A DNA stretch of 64,000 nucleotides from assembly GCA_022225965.2 (NCBI GenBank), contig JAKJXP020000046.1, positions 1-64,000 on the forward strand, given 5' to 3'. Position numbers and translations under genes: made by a program. The DNA comes from Diatrype stigma (taxonomy: Eukaryota > Ascomycota > Sordariomycetes > Xylariales > Diatrypaceae). This document shows positions 58,215 through 64,000 of the stretch, one piece after another. Numbering within the stretch: the first letter of the stretch is position 1; the number at the start of each line of letters is the position of its first letter. The notes below the pieces were generated by a model. It ran no database searches, was not told where the DNA came from, and saw only the letters and a program-made list of their open reading frames with translations.

Positions 58215-59205
58215 GTCGAATATCGAATAATTATGAAATCATAGGTAAATACACTTGGAAGGGCAAAGGGATATATCATGACTCACTTCTGCGTTTAAGT
58301 ATTGGATCAAGAGTCCAACATTCAGATTCCAGGGGAAGGGGCAGCTCTGCCATGTTTCAGAATGGAGGTCTGGGCACTCCAGACAAGGGCTGGCTAGCTT
58401 AAAGACGATGTTGGAATAAATTGGAACTTGACATAATTATACCTGAGAGCTGCCTGGGTAGCTGGGTAGCATTACAAGATGTCAAGTGACTCCATTTCTA
58501 CGAAGGTATCAGAAGCCATAGCCATATGACAATATACCTAGGCCAGTATATGTCCAAGGAGGGGCAGAAACTCGGGTGCTTACATAGCTGAGGTTCAGGG
58601 TTCAGCTCTTGACTTTAAGCTTCCGTCATGTGGGTCCAGTCCGCGAAGCTGTCTGATATTATCGGGATCGGGATATGTATGGGGTACTTCTACTTCTTAC
58701 ACAGCTAAATCTAAGTACCGACATAGGTATTTGAGTGAACAGAATGCGTGGATCGTATACTTCCAAGGCAAGTAGAACTACATACCGTACCTACACAAGA
58801 TTGCAGGGAGCCCCCTGCTTATAATCAAGGGAACTTAAGTTGCTACATAACGTTAGCGGGTATGCACATACCGAACCAATCATCATGGCAGGCAAGGGCA
58901 CACTTTCAATCCTCCTTTCGTCGCTATCACTGCCACCTTCTTGCCATGCGGAGGAATGGAAGTGTAACCGTCCATCTGTCTGTATTGGCAAACCAATATT
59001 GGCAAACCACGGGAGGTATGTGGGATATGGCTGGAGTTATCACATGGTGCTTTTGCAGCATTAGACGACAGCTGTCTTTCCCATCATGAGTCGAATACAT
59101 ATAGACCGTGGTCTCTCCGCACCGCAGGTGCAGACGATTCTCAGCGCCAGGTAAGACACTCATTGTCTTTCGATATTCTCTGAATTATCATTGTTGGTTA
59201 CCGTC
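58215..59205. other. Divergent promoter region
   Basis: This is shared by the SET gene (minus) and the phosphoesterase gene (plus). No coding signal. Confidence 0.4.
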
Positions 59206-60548
59206 ATGTCCTTTGTGCTGCTAGCTGGCTTGTTTATAACGGCATTACCAATCAAAGCTGAACAATACACCAACAGCTCCATTGGCAATGCTTTCGGTCC
59301 CCTGAAGTTCCAACCCGACGGTACATTCCAAATATCTATTTTCGAGGACCTACATTTTGGAGAAAGTGCGTTTCCCCATACCTATAGGCACCATGCATGC
59401 TATATTGTCTACCAGCTGACCATCATTATCTACTACTAGATGCCTGGGATTCATGGGGACCGCAACAGGACATCAACTCCGTCAGGGTAATTAATCAGCT
59501 TCTCAGCACAGAATCCCCGGATTTGGTCGTGTTGAATGGCGACTTGATCACGGGCGATAACGCATTCTTGGAGAATGCGACCGTCTACATAGACCAGATT
59601 GTTGGTCCTCTGGTGCAAAGGGGCCTTACCTGGGCTTCCACGTACGGGAACCATGACCACCAGTTCAACCTGATGGCCGAGGCCATTTTGGCGCGAGAAC
59701 GTCTCTGGCCTAATAGTCGCACTAGCCAGATGGTATCCGGGTACAATGCCGGTGTGTCTAACTACTATCTCCCGGTCTACGATAGCAGCTGCTCCAACGA
59801 GAACGCCTGTGCTCCCGAGTTGCTGCTCTGGTTCTTTGACAGCAAGGGGGGGTTTCGCTTTCAGCAGACAGATGAGGCCGGCAAACCTGTGGGTCTTCCT
59901 AACTGGGTCGATAGCACTGTAGTCAAATGGTGGCACGACACCAATCGGGAAATTGTACGCGCATATAACAAGACAATCCCTTCACTCGCCTTCGTACATA
60001 TTCCTACCTATGCGTCCTACGCTCTACAGGCGGCAGGTGTGGATCCCCATGCCGAGCCTGGTATCAACGACGATTACCCTCTCGCTCCCCAGGCTGAAGG
60101 GTGGTGCCCTGATGGCCGTGACGACGGCACCTGTTCTTACGGTGGCCAGGATATCCCGTTCATGCAGGCCATCACGGCCACCCCGGGACTCATGGCAGTG
60201 TTCTCTGGTCATGACCATGGAGATACGTGGTGTTACAAGTGGGATTCGTTGCTTCCCGGTATGAACGTTACTGGCAATGGTGTTAACTTGTGCTTCGGTC
60301 AACACACGGGGTACGGCGGCTACGGGAACTGGGAGCGAGGCGGTCGTCAAGTTTTCGTTACGAAGGATATGCTGAGGTCTGGGGAAATAGATACCTGGAT
60401 CCGGCTCGAGTCGGGAAACGTGGTGGGCAGCGTGTCGCTAAATGCGACGTATGGGCAGGATCTCTATCCGGCGACGACGAATACCCAGACCAGGTGCCCA
60501 ACTTGTGACTACACCGTAATTACCTCACAATCTGATGGCAAGAAATGA
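59206..60548 (+). CDS. Secreted calcineurin-like metallophosphoesterase (Dcr2/purple-acid-phosphatase-like)
   Basis: Exons 59206-59365 and 59440-60548 give 422 residues. The start at 59206 opens the signal peptide MSFVLLAGLFITALPIKA. The dimetal phosphoesterase motifs occur in order: D-x-H as FEDLHF, GDxxTG as VLNGDLITGDN, GNHDH, the VHIP His, and GHDHGD. Both metal sites look complete. The NAWDSWGPQQD segment crosses the single phase-1 intron. Related fungal proteins are secreted acid phosphatases or phosphodiesterases of the Dcr2 type. Several Asn-X-Ser/Thr sites (NSS, NAT, NKT, NVT) support a secreted glycoprotein. Substrate is not clear; phosphate scavenging is a reasonable inference. Confidence 0.92.
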
Positions 60549-60721
60549 AAGATACCACAATATTCGACAATATCAGGATTTTTTTGAAATGAGTACTCCC
60601 TTGTGATCTTCATGAATACTTTGTGAGCTTAATGATGTTGATTATGACCCCTTGTCATGATTATCACAGATCAAGGATTTAGGAAACTTATATCACCCGG
60701 TTTACAAACAAAGTCATCGAA

Positions 60722-60895
60722 AGAACCTTTCATGAAGCGGGTGAAGATGGTTGTGGAGTTGCCGGTTACAGCAAGGGAGTAGAGGGCGCGACTGGCCAGG
60801 TAGAAATAGGCGTTTCCGGCTGATCAAGCGGAGAGCAGGATGACGTTGTTGATGACGTTGACGAGACCGGCCTTCTTGGCATCACGAATGCCCGC
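60722..60895 (-). pseudogene. Fragment of an amino-acid permease
   Basis: On the minus strand this reads AGIRDAKKAGLVNVINNVILL, then SA*SAGNAYFYLASRALYSLAV. This matches the helix 7-8 region of fungal amino-acid permeases (AGIK..P.IVNAVVLTSAWSAGNSYLYASSR-LYSLA). The stop takes the place of the conserved Trp of SAWSAGN, a single TGG-to-TGA change. Nothing else of the roughly 550-residue protein is found on either side, so this is a short surviving piece. Confidence 0.7.
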
Positions 60896-61023
60896 CGCTC
60901 ACGGATAGAACAAATTTTATGTCTGCATATTCAATATTCATTTCCTACGTGTTCTAAGCTATCAACCTGGTCATGTCGTTTATAAAGCAGTGTCCTCGTT
61001 GCTACGTTCCAACCGATTAACCA

Positions 61024-61573
61024 CTAAACCTGTGTAGCGGTAGTTGAAGCCGATGTGCAAGGTGGCGGCGTGAACGTAGGCCACGGCGTGCAATCCGGGA
61101 AGCATCTACATGGGGTCTCGTTTTAGCTAGGCCGCGAGTCGAATAACAAAAGGCTGGGTGTGCACGGGTAGGAAGTTTGCTTACCCTCCGTACGTCAAGT
61201 CTGCAGTTCCGCAATCCTTGATCGAGTCAACGCAGACCGTGTTGCCGCTACCATCGCAGGACGAAGTGGTTTCCGGCGACTGGGTCGTCGACGCGGTTGG
61301 ACATGGCGGCTCCGTGAACGTCGGAAAGGGGGTGCATGCCGGAAAACACCTATATACTCCCGTCAACCCTTATCCATAACCTATGACACCATCTGATATG
61401 TGTGCTTCATACCCTCCGTATGTCAGAGTGGCAGTTGTTCCACAGGTCTTCAAGATATCGGTGCATATCGTCGTCGAGTTGCAAGGTTCGGACGGAGGCA
61501 CAGCAGTCACCTGGGGACTGTTGGCGACGGCGTAAGAGGCAAAAGCCAGTATTGAGATGGCTCTCAACATCAT
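61024..61573 (-). CDS. Cys-rich secreted protein built from duplicated exons
   Basis: Exons (minus strand) are 61573-61413, 61349-61185 and 61105-61024, giving 135 residues. The signal peptide is MMLRAISILAFASYAVA. The protein alternates two Cys-rich blocks: C..CTDILKTCGTTATLTYGG (exon 1), CFPACTPFPTFTEPPC (start of exon 2), C..VCVDSIKDCGTADLTYGG (end of exon 2), and CFPDCTPWPTFTPPPC (exon 3). Both introns interrupt the same GG|G position in phase 2, so exon 2 is a combined duplicate of the end of exon 1 and the start of exon 3. The YGGCFP-CTP-PTFTPPPC motif occurs in many small secreted ascomycete proteins of unknown role. TATATAAG lies 100 bases upstream. Confidence 0.82.
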
Positions 61574-61672
61574 GATAACGGATATTGGTTCGAGAAGGCG
61601 TAGTGTAGTTGATAGGCTTGGAGTGTAGGATATCTTGGAGGCTCGAGCTGGTACATGGTGCACTGCAGGTGC

Positions 61673-61680
61673 CTTATATA
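61673..61680 (-). promoter_or_regulatory. Probable TATA box of the 61573 gene
   Basis: TATATAAG on the minus strand lies 100 bases before the ATG. Confidence 0.45.
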
Positions 61681-62979
61681 GACACATGAACAACATGGCA
61701 GGTGGATCCGGAAACGTACAACCTTGAGGGTTTTGATCCCACTGTATAGCCTCCTAGATCTGCGTGAGCTGATGCCAGCTACATCGCGTGCCAAGACTTG
61801 AAATACGAGCTGACAAGCTGATAGAGCCAGTAAGCCCTTGAAGCTAGACTATACCTACTGAGCCCCCTTCTGGAGTCACTCTATCTACATACGGGTAAAT
61901 CGACTTTGAGCTTCGATATCTCTAAAACAATACAGCATGGCACTGCCTCGATTGATCATAATCAGCTTTCAACAGTGCCAACAAGGCTTCCTAGTCAGTT
62001 TAGACACAGGATATAGTGTACGCAAACCTGGGTGTGATATAAAAGGCGGCCGAGCGGCCGCTCCTGCAGACGAATTTGGGCAGTGCTTTTCTGATAAACA
62101 TTGCCGAATAGGAAGCCATCAGCATGATCTGCGTTCGGGCTGATCACCCTGGCTGATGTAAGCGGTCAGCTCAGCATTCCTCGAAAGCAGATCTGTGATA
62201 TTCCCGGCAGTCAGTGTAAATTGGTACTAGCAACAGCGCTGTATTTGAAAATACGTAGCATCATGCATAGACTAATGAAGTTATACTCAGCCAAGTTGCC
62301 ACCCCTGGAGAGTGACTTCGGTGTATGATCTCGTCTGGGCGAAGAGCGTTAGCGTCCCTTTACAGCAAGTTGTTTCTCATCGCCAGTCTCTTCCAGTTCG
62401 GTATATTCTTAGTAATACACAAGCTACATGATAGAAAATTATTTGTCCCGAGACCCTATATCCAAAACCACCTTGACTGAAGAGGGATGCTGGGGAGAGG
62501 AAAAAAAGAAAACAAATCTACTGGTCTATACTTACTACTAAAGGAACAGAGGTAGGCATAAAATGAATAGTAATACTATGCTCATAATGGCTTCCCTGGT
62601 ACAAGCCTGTAATGTGACTATGACTTCGCGGTCTAGCCAGGCATCATCCAACTTCCCGATCATGAGCGCTAAGGATATGTCTCCCCCATCTTGAAACCCC
62701 TTTCCCATCACCACCATAGTCGTATGAAACCTGTATTCGATAGGATGCAATTTTGTGTTCTAAATCGAGGTATACCTGAACTAAGTTTGTGTCCTCAAAA
62801 AGCTTGGGGAGTTGCGATATAATATAGGGGAGCTTCGATTACTTAATACAATGTATCACCTACTAGTGGCTTGGCACCTCCTATATGTAAAGCTCTTCCA
62901 CCCCTTTGACTAGGATATCAATTCTTTCCTTCTTTTTGACAATAACTTTTTTCGAGTCACCTCATACTTGGTTGCCTGA
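61681..62979. other. Intergenic region
   Basis: No gene supported. It contains a GGCGGCCGAGCGGCCGC-like palindrome near 62046-62062. The frame at 61937-62143 has no family signature. Confidence 0.35.
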
Positions 62980-63691
62980 ATGCAACAGGACACTAACACT
63001 TCTGCGGTTCGTGACACTGGCTCAAACGGTGTTTGGGTGCAAGCCCCCTCTGGGTCAGAAGCCCAGGCTCCCCTTGAGTCACAAGCACACGTCCAAATAG
63101 CGTCAGAGGCACAGGTCCCATCTGAACAAGAGTTTCAAGTTCATCAAGTAGGTAGGAGAGTACTACACCGAACCAACAACATGCAATGGACTAGAAAGGC
63201 CAATCTAGATGGGTTACGGGAAATTGGTGTTAGGTGGAGGTAGCACTAGGACCAACTGCCCAAGAACTCCGCAACTGCCTCTGGCTTATTGGCAATAGAC
63301 AACCATAACCACAACTCTATCATTGGCTACTGTCATCGGCCCAGAGGATGGTGGGAGATGTATTGTCTTCCTGGTCCAAGGTGATGCAAATGCAGGTGCC
63401 AAGCACCACGATCATACTATAAATATCGATGATCTCAGCAGCAATGACTTCTATGATTGTTATGAACTGGTCAAGTTGAACTTTGGCGGCGAAGCTTCGG
63501 TGGCGTATCATGTAAATCATGAACCACCACCTCAAGCTGTGAACCAGGCGGCGTTGAAAGAGTACTGCCAGGACTGGACTCTGCGTGTGCTTCGGGCTCT
63601 CCAGTCTGCCAATATTGTAACCATGGACAGGATTAAAGGGGTCGAGGCTTTGTTGGATTATCTTGAAGATGACCGACGCAGCCTTGGATAG
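62980..63691 (+). CDS. Uncharacterised protein, tentative two-exon model
   Basis: I propose exons 62980-63147 and 63299-63691, giving 186 residues; intron GTAGGT...AATAG is phase 0. The first exon is Gln/Glu/Ala-rich, with a repeated SEAQAP/SQAHVQ pattern. The second is the better coding evidence: a 122-codon open frame with balanced composition (GGRCIVFLVQGDANAG, DFYDCYELVKLNFGGEA, LKEYCQDWTLRVLRAL, GVEALLDYLEDDRRS). No family was recognised. The first exon and the splice sites are guesses; the second exon might start elsewhere. Confidence 0.4.
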
Positions 63692-64000
63692 ACACCCACA
63701 CACACACCCACAGTAGGGGGAAGGGAGGGCTTAGGAAGACCATGTCCATCATGAGGTGAGATGGCCGTCCCGTGACAGCCTTATCGGTGTTGGCTTTCAT
63801 GCCTCTTGGTGTGGTTTACTTCATGGGTATGATGAGAAGTCCCCTTTTCCGTACGAAAAAGTCTTATCAACAACTAAGAAAGCGTGCGTCTAACTGCGTC
63901 TAACTTTGAAGCCTCATACTTCGGGATAGCCGAGAACCATTTGCCTTCACAATAATAACCTTTCATCGATCTAAGAATGAAGTACGAAGTAGTACTAAAT
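63692..64000. other. 3' region at the window edge
   Basis: A short cacaca run follows the stop. I see nothing else in the last 300 bases. Confidence 0.4.

Overview
The window is nuclear DNA of a filamentous ascomycete (Pezizomycotina, most likely Sordariomycetes; I would not go to genus). The evidence is short GT-AG introns of about 45-150 nt in nearly every gene, GC-rich coding exons beside an AT-rich block with the signature of repeat-induced point mutation (RIP), fungal versions of housekeeping genes (RFC4, the ArgJ-type ornithine acetyltransferase, CBF5, NTA1, a Derlin), and many secreted or cell-surface proteins. Exon boundaries were worked out by hand from splice signals, frame continuity and family knowledge. 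Every multi-exon model given sums to a whole number of codons.

Layout. 1-3640: AT-rich, gene-free block holding the wreck of a transposon integrase. 4.3-16.3 kb: a small secreted Cys-rich protein, a small two-helix membrane protein, RFC4, ArgJ, a broken small secreted protein, a Derlin with a Cdc48-binding-like tail, and the first of three related Cys-rich single-pass surface proteins. 16.3-23.5 kb: gene-poor, with one intact small secreted protein at 19.1 kb and a decayed relative at 20.6 kb. 23.5-33.3 kb: NTA1 with a very long disordered tail, the second Cys-rich surface protein, and CBF5. 33.3-43 kb: sparse, with a secreted GH43 glycosidase and the third surface protein. 43-57 kb: an enzyme-rich stretch with an SDR oxidoreductase, a CE1 acetylxylan esterase, an alcohol acetyltransferase, a FAD monooxygenase, an intron-containing tRNA-Tyr, a helical-repeat membrane protein, and a CYP504-like P450. 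56.8-64 kb: a SET-domain protein with a signal-peptide-like start, a secreted metallophosphoesterase, a broken amino-acid permease fragment, a Cys-rich secreted protein built by exon duplication, and a tentative gene at the right edge.

How the genes fit together. Replication (RFC4), arginine synthesis (ArgJ), ER quality control (Derlin), H/ACA pseudouridylation (CBF5) and N-degron processing (NTA1) are core genes scattered among accessory ones. The accessory set is biased to the cell exterior: GH43 and CE1 act on plant xylan or arabinan side chains, three surface proteins look like sensors or wall anchors, and several small Cys-rich secreted proteins resemble effector-like families, some of them in decay. 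The oxidoreductases at 43-57 kb could act on aromatic acids or small metabolites, but no polyketide, peptide or terpene synthase is present, so I do not call a biosynthetic cluster.

The most interesting observations are: three paralogous surface proteins sharing intron positions and phases; an exon-duplicated Cys-rich secreted protein; NTA1 with its catalytic cysteine codon split at a 13-nt microexon; a SET protein that seems to enter the secretory pathway; a 27-bp minisatellite encoding a 9-residue helical repeat; and a small secreted family present in intact and broken states.
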